Source of the DNA: UBA7662 sp041688385
GTDB lineage: Bacteria > Bacteroidota > Bacteroidia > UBA7662
Length of the DNA stretch: 29,116 bases
NCBI GenBank assembly: GCA_041688385.1
Contig: JBDNIH010000079.1
Coordinates: forward strand, 1 to 29,116
Direction of reading: 5' to 3'
The notes beneath the pieces are model-generated. The model was not told the DNA's origin, ran no database searches, and worked only from the letters and a program-made list of their open reading frames with translations. How positions within the stretch are numbered: position 1 is the stretch's first letter; each line of letters opens with the position of its first letter. Position numbers and translations under genes: made by a program. Below, in pieces: positions 15,246 through 22,892 of this stretch.

Positions 15246-16418
15246 ATGTATAAACCATCCTTTTGGGAATACCAACTCCTCTTTTCACAAACGGATGTAC
15301 TCATTGTAGGCGCTGGTATTACTGGGCTTGCTGCCGCCATCACAATAAAACAGCAAGCACCCAAATTAAAAGTGTTGGTAATAGAATCGGCCAAACTAGG
15401 CACTATGGCCACAACAAGAAACGCAGGCTTCCTTTGCTACGGAAGTCCTTCAGAATTACTTAACGACTTAGATGCGCACGGACCTGACCACGTCTTTGAT
15501 CTATTGGTCCGAAAACATCGAGGCATGGATCGCTTACTGGAATTGGGCCGCAAAAAAGATATCGGCTACAGTAGCACTTTTGGGTACGAGCTCTTTGATT
15601 CAACAAAACCCATATCGGTGGTAGCAGACCGGTTAAATGAATTAAACATAATAATTGAAGCAGCCACTGCTCAGCATGACTATTTCAAAGCTTCAGCAGC
15701 TTCTGTGTTAGCTCGCTGGGGATTTACAGGCTTCACGGCAGCCATACAAATGGCTTATGAAGGTCAAGTGCAAAGCGCATCACTTGATCACGCCCTGCGA
15801 CTATATGCGCAGAATTTAGGGGTTCGGCTTGTTTCAAGCGTTGAAGTCACGGAATTACAAACGAACTCTGCTGCAGAATGGGATTTTATGACTGAATTTG
15901 GCACATTCCAGGCTAAAACAGTACTTCTTGCAAACAATGCCTTTCTAAGTAAACTTCTACCTGAAATAGAAGTCAGTCCGAAGCGCGGACAGATCTTGGT
16001 GACTAGCGAACTCCCCCATCTCCGCCTGCATGGAAATTATCATTACGACAGTGGGTATTACTATTTCCGGAATGTAGGCAATCGGCTGTTATTGGGAGGT
16101 GCCAGAAATCATGATTTTGAAACAGAAAACACAGCCGAAGTAGACTTAAATGACAAATTACAGGCCCATTTAACCGACTTTGCAGCAACACGACTATTGG
16201 CTGGTCAGCCGTTTACTATCGAACACCAATGGAGTGGCATTATGGGCTTTACGGCTGATCAAAAGCCTATTTGCAAGGAAGTTAAAGCTGGTTTGTACGC
16301 TGCAGCCGGCATGAATGGCATGGGTGTAGCCATGGGCGCCAGCCTTGGAACCGAAATTGCGGAGAAAATATTGAATGTATTAGCACCTACGCGCCGTAAA
16401 ACACGCAAAAGAAACTAA
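15246..16418 (+). CDS. FAD-dependent oxidoreductase, DAO (glycine/D-amino-acid oxidase-like) family
   Basis: A 390-residue flavoprotein. The N-terminal dinucleotide loop is DVLIVGAGITGLAAAI (Gly22, Gly24, Gly27), followed by the acidic strand end VLVIES and the DAO-typical TTRNAGFLCYGSPSELL. A substrate-domain block reads GNYHYDSGYYYFRNVGNRLLLGGARN. The C-terminal FAD region has HQWSGIMGFTADQKP and AAGMNGMGVAMGASLG. DAO-family members oxidise amino acids, sarcosine or similar amines; the substrate here cannot be told. The ATG at 15246 fits the alignment of the Rossmann fold better than an upstream ATG at 15183. Its TAA shares bases with the stop codon of the convergent HxlR gene. A small GAGTA-N6-TACTC repeat (15193-15208) lies upstream. 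Confidence 0.8.
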   Translation: MYKPSFWEYQLLFSQTDVLIVGAGITGLAAAITIKQQAPKLKVLVIESAKLGTMATTRNAGFLCYGSPSELLNDLDAHGPDHVFDLLVRKHRGMDRLLELGRKKDIGYSSTFGYELFDSTKPISVVADRLNELNIIIEAATAQHDYFKASAASVLARWGFTGFTAAIQMAYEGQVQSASLDHALRLYAQNLGVRLVSSVEVTELQTNSAAEWDFMTEFGTFQAKTVLLANNAFLSKLLPEIEVSPKRGQILVTSELPHLRLHGNYHYDSGYYYFRNVGNRLLLGGARNHDFETENTAEVDLNDKLQAHLTDFAATRLLAGQPFTIEHQWSGIMGFTADQKPICKEVKAGLYAAAGMNGMGVAMGASLGTEIAEKILNVLAPTRRKTRKRN

Positions 16419-16789
16419 AAAAGGCTCTGCTGCTGTAGTTTTTTAGTTACCAGTTTTTGTCCTTGGCGTTCAAGATGTAAATCACCCCATTTGTTGAGGG
16501 TTTCGAGTACTGGCACCAGCGTTTTACCGTAGTCGGTGAGCTTGTATTCTACCCTTGGAGGAATTTCGGGATAAGATTTACGGCTCGCCATTCCATCTTT
16601 CAAAAACTCCTTGAGTTGTTGGGTTAGCATTTTTTGTGTTATGCCATTCACATCTTCTTTGATTTCGCTGAAACGTTTTGCCTTACTGCGAATACTCCAC
16701 AATATTTGAATCTTCCATTTCCCGCCGATTATTTCGAGGGTGGCATCAATGCCATTTTGAGCGTAGGTTTTGTTTTCAGCGGCTTTCAT
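16415..16789 (-). CDS. HxlR-family winged-helix transcriptional regulator
   Basis: A 124-residue DNA-binding protein, the normal size for HxlR (DUF24) regulators. Family blocks are GIDATLEIIGGKWKIQILW (the W-K-I-x-I-L-W signature), RFSEIKEDVNGITQKMLTQQLKEF (recognition helix region), YPEIPPRVEYKLTDYGKTLVPVL and LNKWGDLH. Many HxlR proteins sense electrophiles, disulfide stress or metabolites and repress a neighbour and themselves. There is no cysteine in the 124 residues, so thiol-based sensing is unlikely for this one. The ATG at 16789 is preferred over longer readings, because a complete promoter and a palindrome lie directly upstream at 16802-16871. It is convergent with the FAD oxidoreductase; stop codons overlap at 16415-16418. 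Confidence 0.92.
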   Translation of the reverse strand: MKAAENKTYAQNGIDATLEIIGGKWKIQILWSIRSKAKRFSEIKEDVNGITQKMLTQQLKEFLKDGMASRKSYPEIPPRVEYKLTDYGKTLVPVLETLNKWGDLHLERQGQKLVTKKLQQQSLF

Positions 16790-16801
16790 AGCTTCAATCA
16801 A

Positions 16802-16826
16802 AAAGTTACTAGAGGATAGTAACTTT
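16802..16826 (-). promoter_or_regulatory. Probable HxlR operator: 9-bp-arm palindrome
   Basis: AAAGTTACT (16802-16810) and AGTAACTTT (16818-16826) are perfect inverted repeats separated by 7 nt. The site lies 12 nt before the HxlR ATG and just downstream of the predicted -7 box. A bound dimer there would block transcription. GTTAC/GTAAC arms resemble the operators I recall for HxlR-family regulators such as YodB. Confidence 0.65.
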
Positions 16827-16839
16827 ATTTTTAGACTGA

Positions 16840-16871
16840 CGAAGGTAGCATTTGAAAACATATTCACCAAA
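16840..16871 (-). promoter_or_regulatory. Promoter of the HxlR-family gene
   Basis: On the minus strand TTTG (plus 16868-16871) is followed after exactly 20 nt by TACCTTCG (plus 16840-16847). This matches the Bacteroidota pattern TTTG-N19/21-TAnnTTTG with one substitution. Transcription would start just ahead of or within the palindrome. Confidence 0.6.
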
Positions 16872-16900
16872 TATTTTAACGCTGATACTCTGAATCTTAC

Positions 16901-16930
16901 AAAAAAAAGTCCCCGTTTTAAGCGGAGACT
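16901..16930 (-). terminator. Intrinsic terminator after trxB
   Basis: On the minus strand AGTCTCCG pairs with CGGGGACT (8 bp including one G-T pair; plus 16923-16930 and 16908-16915) around a 7-nt loop. A run of eight T residues follows (plus 16901-16908). It starts 22 nt after the trxB stop and closes the five-gene minus-strand run. Confidence 0.85.
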
Positions 16931-16952
16931 CAAATTTTGAATACGAAGATTA

Positions 16953-17894
16953 CTATAATCCAACGTCTCCCAACCAGCGTTCAGCATCGAGCGCTGCCAT
17001 ACAGCCCGACCCTGCAGCTGTGACTGCTTGTCTGTAGATTTTGTCTTGGGCGTCGCCACTTGCGAAAACACCTGCTACATTGGTTTTGGTGGTGCCCGGT
17101 GTTGTGATGATATATCCTACCTCGTCCATGGTGAGATAAGGTTTGAAAACTTCGGTGTTAGGCTGATGTCCAATAGCGACAAAAAATCCTTTAACGGCGA
17201 GCTCACGCTTTTCACCTGTTTTAACGTGTTTCACACGAACAGCTTCTACCGTATTGTCGCCTAAAATTTCATCCGTTTCAGTTTCCCACAGTATTTCAAT
17301 GTTTTCGGTACGGAATACGCGATCTTGCATGGCTTTGCTCGCCCTTAACTCGTTACGGCGCACAATCATATATACCTTATTGCAAAGTTTGGCAAGATAG
17401 GTAGCCTCTTCGGCAGCGGTATCTCCCCCTCCTACAATGGCCACATCTAATCCACGAAAGAAAAAGCCGTCGCAAACTGCACAGGCAGATACGCCAAAGC
17501 CGTTCAAACGCTCTTCTGAGGGCAAACCCAACCATTTGGCTGAAGCACCTGTAGCAATAATTACGGAGTCGGCTGTTAATTCCTTTTCCATATCTATGAC
17601 CACTTTGTGTGGGTGAACGTTGAAATCGACAGAGGTGGCCAGACCATAACGTACGTCGCTACCCATTCTTTCTGCTTGTTTGCGAAAATCCTCCATCATT
17701 TCCGGACCTTGCGTGCCATCAGGATAACCGGGATAGTTTTCAACCTCGGTGGTGATGGTGAGCTGACCGCCAGGTTGGAGACCTTGGTACATAACTGGTT
17801 TTAATCCAGCGCGTGCTGCATAAATGGCAGCAGTATATCCTGCTGGGCCTGAACCTATGATCAGGCATTTAATGTGTTCGGAAGTAGAATTCAT
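16953..17894 (-). CDS. trxB: Thioredoxin-disulfide reductase
   Basis: A 313-residue cytosolic flavoenzyme that passes electrons from NADPH through FAD and a cysteine pair to thioredoxin. The FAD loop is IIGSGPAGYTAAIYAARAG (from residue 12) with GLQPGGQLTITTEVENYPGY. The redox-active cysteines are Cys138 and Cys141 in SACAVCDGFFF, the NADPH loop is VAIVGGGDTAAEEA, and the closing FAD block is GVFASGDAQDKIYRQAVTAAGSGCMAA. CAVC replaces the commoner CATC; both occur in this family. It follows the DUF4249 gene by about 30 nt. A TACTTTCG box at 17913-17920 on the minus strand could start it independently. A terminator lies directly downstream. Confidence 0.97.
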   Translation of the reverse strand: MNSTSEHIKCLIIGSGPAGYTAAIYAARAGLKPVMYQGLQPGGQLTITTEVENYPGYPDGTQGPEMMEDFRKQAERMGSDVRYGLATSVDFNVHPHKVVIDMEKELTADSVIIATGASAKWLGLPSEERLNGFGVSACAVCDGFFFRGLDVAIVGGGDTAAEEATYLAKLCNKVYMIVRRNELRASKAMQDRVFRTENIEILWETETDEILGDNTVEAVRVKHVKTGEKRELAVKGFFVAIGHQPNTEVFKPYLTMDEVGYIITTPGTTKTNVAGVFASGDAQDKIYRQAVTAAGSGCMAALDAERWLGDVGL

Positions 17895-17912
17895 TTGCTT
17901 AAAAAACTTATG

Positions 17913-17920
17913 CGAAAGTA
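17913..17920 (-). promoter_or_regulatory. Possible -7 promoter box of trxB
   Basis: On the minus strand TACTTTCG is one base from TAnnTTTG, 18 nt before the trxB ATG and in the short gap after the DUF4249 gene. No good -33 element is seen, so trxB may instead depend on upstream transcription. Confidence 0.3.
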
Positions 17921-17924
17921 AGAA

Positions 17925-18845
17925 CTATGGAGCAACAATAAAGGTGTCAATAGAAGTTCCGTAACCCCCCCAAATACCTAGTCCATTTCCGCGTACGCCT
18001 CGAATGTTGGTCGCTACGATGGTCGGAGTAGCAAAGGGGTTACCACTACCTCCTGTGGACTGCGATAGTGTATTCCAAAAGGTATAATGTGGTCGATCGA
18101 TGGAACACCACTTTATATAGATGGTGTCCCCTTTTTCGAAATAACCGAACTCTTCAAATGTCAAGGAATCGTTGAATAAATAGGCTTCCTTGCCACGTTG
18201 TAGTATAAATTCAACCGATTGGCCATTAATTAATTCATCAGAATAGATAGAGCCGAAGCTACTGCTCCAAAGTGTTTCTTCGTTGCGTCGAGAAAAAGCG
18301 CGAACAAAGTTCCCAAGCTCAGGTGGATCACTGTACTTAAAATAGAGGGCTATCAGTTCTTCATCCCGTGGAGCAGGTGTTACGTTACCTGCTTCACGTA
18401 TCAGGTCGGCGCGACTTTTTACCCAGAGACTATCGAGTGGCAACGGCAAAGGTATGGTTGTCACAGCTTCCAGCTCTTCGTTGGCCGTTACAATGCGTAA
18501 AGTGTAGGTTCTACCAAATTGCCCTTTTATTTTGGTGCCTCGATAATTAAACAGGGTGAAATGCTGAAAATAAAAGGTAGGTTGAAGGGTGTCTTGTTCG
18601 ATTCCATCACTCACAATAACCAATGCTCCATTGATTACCAAGCTCGCAATTGTCGCGAGATCAACTGGATCGAAATAAGGTGAATTACGAGATAAACTAA
18701 CAACAGCAAATGAATCTGGCTCAATCTGCCCATGTACCACTACAAAGGGTTTGGGAGCAGGCAAATCGAGTGTGATGTCACGTTCGCAGGCTTGAAATAT
18801 AAAATTTGCTGCTAAAAACAGATATAAAATGGACTGGCGTATCAT
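17925..18845 (-). CDS. DUF4249 lipoprotein, partner of the adjacent TonB-dependent receptor
   Basis: A 306-residue predicted lipoprotein. The signal peptide IRQSILYLFLAANFIFQAC ends in a lipobox-like FQAC, with Cys20 as the acylation site. The following ERDITLDLPAPKPFVVVHGQIEPD and ISLSRN-like strands match the start of DUF4249, a Bacteroidota family that I know mainly as the gene after a TonB-dependent receptor. The family probably sits on the outer membrane and assists its receptor, by analogy to SusD, but no mechanism is established. The ATG at 18845 overlaps the receptor stop by one base (TGATG), implying coupled translation and a near-equal ratio. Later motifs include YRGTKIKGQFGRTYTLRIV and GDTIYIKWCSIDRPHYTFW. 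Confidence 0.85.
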   Translation of the reverse strand: MIRQSILYLFLAANFIFQACERDITLDLPAPKPFVVVHGQIEPDSFAVVSLSRNSPYFDPVDLATIASLVINGALVIVSDGIEQDTLQPTFYFQHFTLFNYRGTKIKGQFGRTYTLRIVTANEELEAVTTIPLPLPLDSLWVKSRADLIREAGNVTPAPRDEELIALYFKYSDPPELGNFVRAFSRRNEETLWSSSFGSIYSDELINGQSVEFILQRGKEAYLFNDSLTFEEFGYFEKGDTIYIKWCSIDRPHYTFWNTLSQSTGGSGNPFATPTIVATNIRGVRGNGLGIWGGYGTSIDTFIVAP

Positions 18846-21232
18846 CAAAATTTAAAGTTCCAGGTTACTGAAGGGATGATGGGAAACAAAGACACTTGTT
18901 TGGCTTGGACATTCAGACTTTGCTGCTGAAGGGAGCCTTCGTTTTCGATATAAATGAAATAGGGATTCAGTCGGCTATAGACATTATAAATAGCAAATGT
19001 CCAGGTGCTTTCCACACGTTTCCCTTGCTTTTTGGGCGTGTAAACAGCTGCAAGGTCCATGCGATGGTAGTTTGCCAAGCGATATTGATTGCGATCGCCG
19101 ATTTGGTCTATGATACGACCTTCGATAAAATAACGGGACTCGGGTACCGTAAATGCGTTTCCAGTGGCAAAAACGAAGGTTGAAGAGAACGTCCAGCGCT
19201 TGTCTAAATCGTAGGAAGCAACCAGCGAAATATCATGACGGCGATCAAATTTATACGGGTAACGCCTCCCCTCCATAATATCAGGAAACTGTCTCCAAGC
19301 CCAGGCGAGCGTATAACCTACCCAACCTGTCAGCTTTCCTGTACGTTTTTTAAGAAAAAATTCAGCACCATAAGCCTCACCTGTTCCAAAAACTAGGTCA
19401 TTTTCGATATTACTATTGAGCCCGTTCACAGCCCCGTCACGGAAATCGATTTGGTTTTCGAGTGTTTTGTAATAGACCTCCACTGAACTTTCCCACATAT
19501 TTTCGTCGAAGTTGCGGAAGTAGCCTAAACTATACTGCCAGCCGATTTGTGGCCGCACTTTTTCGGTACTTGGTATCCATAAATCGGTAGGCAAGGCATT
19601 ACCCGACGACGAAGCCAGATGAATGTACTGTAAATTACGGGTCACTCCTGCTTTGATAGATGATTTGCTATTCAGCGAATATCTCAAACCTAAACGAGGT
19701 TCTAAACCCCCATAGTCAGCTACCCTGTCACCTCTCTTGTATTCGCGTCTTTCGATTAACTCAAATAGATTGGGATCGGCATAACGTTCGAAAATGTATG
19801 GACCAACTTGTCGAAAGGCGGAGGCACGCAAACCGATATTCGCCTGAAATGCATCGCTGATATCCCATTGGTCATTTATATACAAGGCAAACTCATGGGC
19901 AAACAAATTTTTTACACCTGGCAATTCAAAATTATTCTCACCAGAACGGGCTTGGACAACACTGGGCTGGAAGACGTGGTAGATGTGTTGTCCGCCGAAT
20001 TTGATTTGGTGTCGTAAAGACGGGTAATAGTCGAAATCAAGTTTGGTCGTCAGATTTTTTACACCAGAATTAAGCGAAAACTGAAATTGAGATTGCTCTA
20101 CACTTGTGCCAAAGTCGAAATCACTATAAATCACACTGGTGTTCAGGAAAAGTTTGCTGTTGAATAAGTGATTCCAACGAAGCGTAGTCGTGGCATTCCC
20201 CCAAGGAACGCTGAATTTGAAGCCGCTTTCTTGATTGTTAAATACAAAAACATCTCGGCCGAAGTACGCTGACCAATAAATACGGTCTTTATCGCTGATA
20301 CGATAATTGGCTTTTGCGTTCAAGTCGTAGAAATAATAACTACTTCCTTTGGCACGTGCGTCGTCCGGGATAAACGGCTCGGCAAGTACATCGATGTAAG
20401 TACGTCGTCCGGAAAGTATAAACGAACTTTTACCATTCACTAAAGGTCCTTCCGTGGTTAAGCGAGAGGCAATCAAGCCTACACCCCCTTGGGTGATATA
20501 CTCTTGGTCGCTGCCATCTTTCATAGTGATATTCAATACCGATGAAATCCGGCCTCCATAGTTGGCAGGAACGCCACCTTTGATAATGGTGGCATTGTTA
20601 ATCGCGTCTGCATTAAAAACTGAAAAGAAGCCCAACAAGTGAGCGGCATTGTAAACGACGGCTTCGTCGAGTAGGATGAGATTTTGGTCAGGACCACCTC
20701 CACGCACATAAAAACCAGTATTCCCTTCTCCGGCAGATTGGACACCAGGCAGTAGTTGTATGGCTTTTATAATATCGACTTCCCCCATCAAAGCAGGTAG
20801 GGTTTTTATTTTAGCTACATCTAAGTCTATTCTTCCCATACCCACATCTTTCGTGTTTTCATCTGGGCGCGTGCTTTCCACGACAATCTCCTGTCGTGTA
20901 ATGACCGATGACTTTAATTTGAAATTATAACTGATGTTTTTGTCGAGGGTTACTTGAATAGATTGCGTTGAAAAGCCGAGGTAACTTACGCTAATTTCAT
21001 AGACACCTTTGTCTATCGTAACCGAATAAAAGCCGTATTCGTTGGCAATTGCTCCCTTTTGAAGCTCTTTGATGTAAAGATTTGCGGCAATAAGGGTTTC
21101 ACCCGATTCGGATCGAATATAGCCGCTTAATGTGTATTTCTGAGCAAGTAATGGGGTTATAGAAAAGACTACTAAAAACAAAAACGTGAATATAATCCCA
21201 CGTTTTTGTCGTTTTAATGCCAATAAGTTCAT
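18845..21232 (-). CDS. TonB-dependent outer-membrane receptor with carboxypeptidase-like regulatory domain
   Basis: A 795-residue receptor. An N-terminal signal (KRGIIFTFLFLVVFSITPLLAQ) is followed by a carboxypeptidase-regulatory-like Ig domain (about 32-110: YTLSGYIRSESGETLIAANLY, YGFYSVTIDKGVYEISVSYLGF). The plug comes next (about 125-235, with GFYVRGGGPDQNLILLDEA and GGRISSVLNITMKDG), then a long beta-barrel ending in WNFKF. Such proteins import substrates across the outer membrane using TonB energy; the substrate is not deducible from sequence. Neighbours suggest peptides: a secreted T9SS protease precedes it and a DUF4249 lipoprotein follows. Both junctions are one-base TGATG overlaps. 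An 11-bp hairpin lies within its first 20 codons (21178-21209). Confidence 0.93.
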   Translation of the reverse strand: MNLLALKRQKRGIIFTFLFLVVFSITPLLAQKYTLSGYIRSESGETLIAANLYIKELQKGAIANEYGFYSVTIDKGVYEISVSYLGFSTQSIQVTLDKNISYNFKLKSSVITRQEIVVESTRPDENTKDVGMGRIDLDVAKIKTLPALMGEVDIIKAIQLLPGVQSAGEGNTGFYVRGGGPDQNLILLDEAVVYNAAHLLGFFSVFNADAINNATIIKGGVPANYGGRISSVLNITMKDGSDQEYITQGGVGLIASRLTTEGPLVNGKSSFILSGRRTYIDVLAEPFIPDDARAKGSSYYFYDLNAKANYRISDKDRIYWSAYFGRDVFVFNNQESGFKFSVPWGNATTTLRWNHLFNSKLFLNTSVIYSDFDFGTSVEQSQFQFSLNSGVKNLTTKLDFDYYPSLRHQIKFGGQHIYHVFQPSVVQARSGENNFELPGVKNLFAHEFALYINDQWDISDAFQANIGLRASAFRQVGPYIFERYADPNLFELIERREYKRGDRVADYGGLEPRLGLRYSLNSKSSIKAGVTRNLQYIHLASSSGNALPTDLWIPSTEKVRPQIGWQYSLGYFRNFDENMWESSVEVYYKTLENQIDFRDGAVNGLNSNIENDLVFGTGEAYGAEFFLKKRTGKLTGWVGYTLAWAWRQFPDIMEGRRYPYKFDRRHDISLVASYDLDKRWTFSSTFVFATGNAFTVPESRYFIEGRIIDQIGDRNQYRLANYHRMDLAAVYTPKKQGKRVESTWTFAIYNVYSRLNPYFIYIENEGSLQQQSLNVQAKQVSLFPIIPSVTWNFKF
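21178..21209 (-). promoter_or_regulatory. Hairpin with T-run inside the 5' coding region of the TonB receptor gene
   Basis: ACAAAAACGTG and CACGTTTTTGT (21178-21188 and 21199-21209) are perfect 11-bp inverted repeats around a 10-nt loop, within codons about 8-19 of the receptor. On the transcribed strand the second arm continues into TTTTTA, giving a terminator-like or attenuator-like outline. The stem is A/T-rich with only a CGTG core, so it is weaker than the real terminators in this window. Confidence 0.3.
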
Positions 21233-22887
21233 CAGGGTTTTAACAATTTCAGGTAGTTACGTTGCTGTTGGTGTTCGATACCGACAAAATAAATGCCAGA
21301 ACCTACGGTTTCAGGTAAACGAATACCTAACAGCTGCGCACCTGGTTTTGTTATAGGGTAATCTACATTTAATAGAATTTTACCTTGAACATCGGTCACT
21401 GTAATTTTTGCAGTACCCGTTTGAATAGTTCTAAAAGCCAATTCAAAATCCCGATCAACTGGATTTGGATAAACCATCATGTTAAAGCTTTGCTGATTGA
21501 GCTCATTAACCGATAGTGCTTGGCGCGCTGCCTGAAAATCAGGTATACCATAGCCCATCAAATTGTTAGGATTATTGGACATACTACTCGCATTCTGAAC
21601 CGTCTGTAAAAGCTGCATATTGGTAATTTCTGGGTAGGCTTGCCACAAACAGGCCACCAAACCAGCCATAATAGGCCCAGAAAAGGAAGTCCCACTAACT
21701 GTTGTAATGCCGTTTTGCAATCCACAACTTACCGCCGAACCACCTTGGGCCATGACATTGGGTTTAATACGCCCATCGGATGTGGGCCCGATAGAACTAA
21801 AACCAACTTTTACGCCATTCGCATCAATAGCACCTACGGCAAGAACGCTATCCCCATCAGCAGGTGCACCGATGTATTGCCAAGCACCACCGCCATAATT
21901 TCCGGCACTTACCACAACCATAATTCCTTTACTGGCTGCTTTATCTGCTCCTTGGGTGATACGTGTTGTATTACCATCCATGTCAGCATAACTGTGGTTC
22001 ATGGTAGGATCATCGAAAGTAGTGTAACTCAACGAGGTATTGAAAACATCGGCACCTGCGCTATCCGCCCTTTCGGCTCCTGCTACCCAATTGTCTTCCT
22101 CAATAATATATTCCGAACCACCAACATTATTTTCGGTTCGGTACAACATATAATCGGCTTTCGGAGCTGTGCCGATGAGTGAACCGGGAATCCAGCCAGC
22201 CATACAGCCCAGTACGTAAGTGCCATGCGAATCAAAACCATAGACATCATTGTCCATATCAACAAAATCCCATGCATCCTTAATTTTACCTTGTAATCGC
22301 AATGAATCAAAACAAGCGAGCGTATTCACATTGGTAAAACCCGCATCGAAAATTGCGATAAGCATGCCTTCTCCCCTGAATCCTGCATTGTGTAATACAT
22401 CCCCTTTGTGTAGCGCTATTTGGTTGTATGAATTGCCATACTGAGCAGGTGTAAAGGCCGTACGCGCGCTAGGTAGCCAAGGTGTGGCTTGCATTTTCTG
22501 ACTGACTGGCACGACAATTCGGCCGTTCGGACTGCTTCTTTTTACAAAAGGAAGCGCCTGGATTTGAGCCAATTGCGCTAGACTGGCCTCAACGGTTACG
22601 CCATTCATCCATTTTGAGCGGTTGCGCACGGTTGCCCCCTTGCTAAAAATAGAATCGATGTAGTGCGGATTAACGGGTAAATCGCTGGAGTCGATCGCAA
22701 TATTTTGTCGGACACGTCGCTGAATGGCTCTTGCTGACAAATACGCGGATGGATTTGAAAGACTAAACGGACTATTGTTCTTGTCCGTAAACTCGATCCA
22801 ATGCCGGTTTCCCGTTTGTGCTTTCACATCTGAATGTCCCGCAAGGAGCAGAATAATTACTATCGATAACAAGCTTAAAGTCTTCAT
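21232..22887 (-). CDS. Secreted S8 (subtilisin-like) serine peptidase with T9SS sorting domain
   Basis: A 551-residue exported protease. A signal peptide (KTLSLLSIVIILLLAGHSDVKAQ) is followed by a propeptide-like region of about 130 residues, then the S8 catalytic domain. The catalytic triad is Asp181 in IAIFDAGF, His221 in DSHGTYV and Ser401 in VSGTSFSGP; the oxyanion Asn330 lies in VVVSAGNYGG. After about residue 455, a T9SS sorting domain reads MMVYPNPVDRDFELAF, KITVTDVQGKILL, and GSGIYFVGIEHQQQRNYLKLLKP. All catalytic residues are intact, so it should be active at or beyond the cell surface. The ATG at 22887 is preferred over a GTG at 22893, giving a 5-nt gap from mnmA. Its TGA overlaps the receptor ATG by one base, tying protease and importer together. 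Confidence 0.93.
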   Translation of the reverse strand: MKTLSLLSIVIILLLAGHSDVKAQTGNRHWIEFTDKNNSPFSLSNPSAYLSARAIQRRVRQNIAIDSSDLPVNPHYIDSIFSKGATVRNRSKWMNGVTVEASLAQLAQIQALPFVKRSSPNGRIVVPVSQKMQATPWLPSARTAFTPAQYGNSYNQIALHKGDVLHNAGFRGEGMLIAIFDAGFTNVNTLACFDSLRLQGKIKDAWDFVDMDNDVYGFDSHGTYVLGCMAGWIPGSLIGTAPKADYMLYRTENNVGGSEYIIEEDNWVAGAERADSAGADVFNTSLSYTTFDDPTMNHSYADMDGNTTRITQGADKAASKGIMVVVSAGNYGGGAWQYIGAPADGDSVLAVGAIDANGVKVGFSSIGPTSDGRIKPNVMAQGGSAVSCGLQNGITTVSGTSFSGPIMAGLVACLWQAYPEITNMQLLQTVQNASSMSNNPNNLMGYGIPDFQAARQALSVNELNQQSFNMMVYPNPVDRDFELAFRTIQTGTAKITVTDVQGKILLNVDYPITKPGAQLLGIRLPETVGSGIYFVGIEHQQQRNYLKLLKP

Positions 22888-22892
22888 ATTCA

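Noticed and set aside
16790..17071. Longer reading of the HxlR gene reaching back into trxB
   Set aside because: The 9-bp palindrome, a full promoter and the trxB terminator all lie in this stretch, and HxlR homology begins just after the ATG at 16789.
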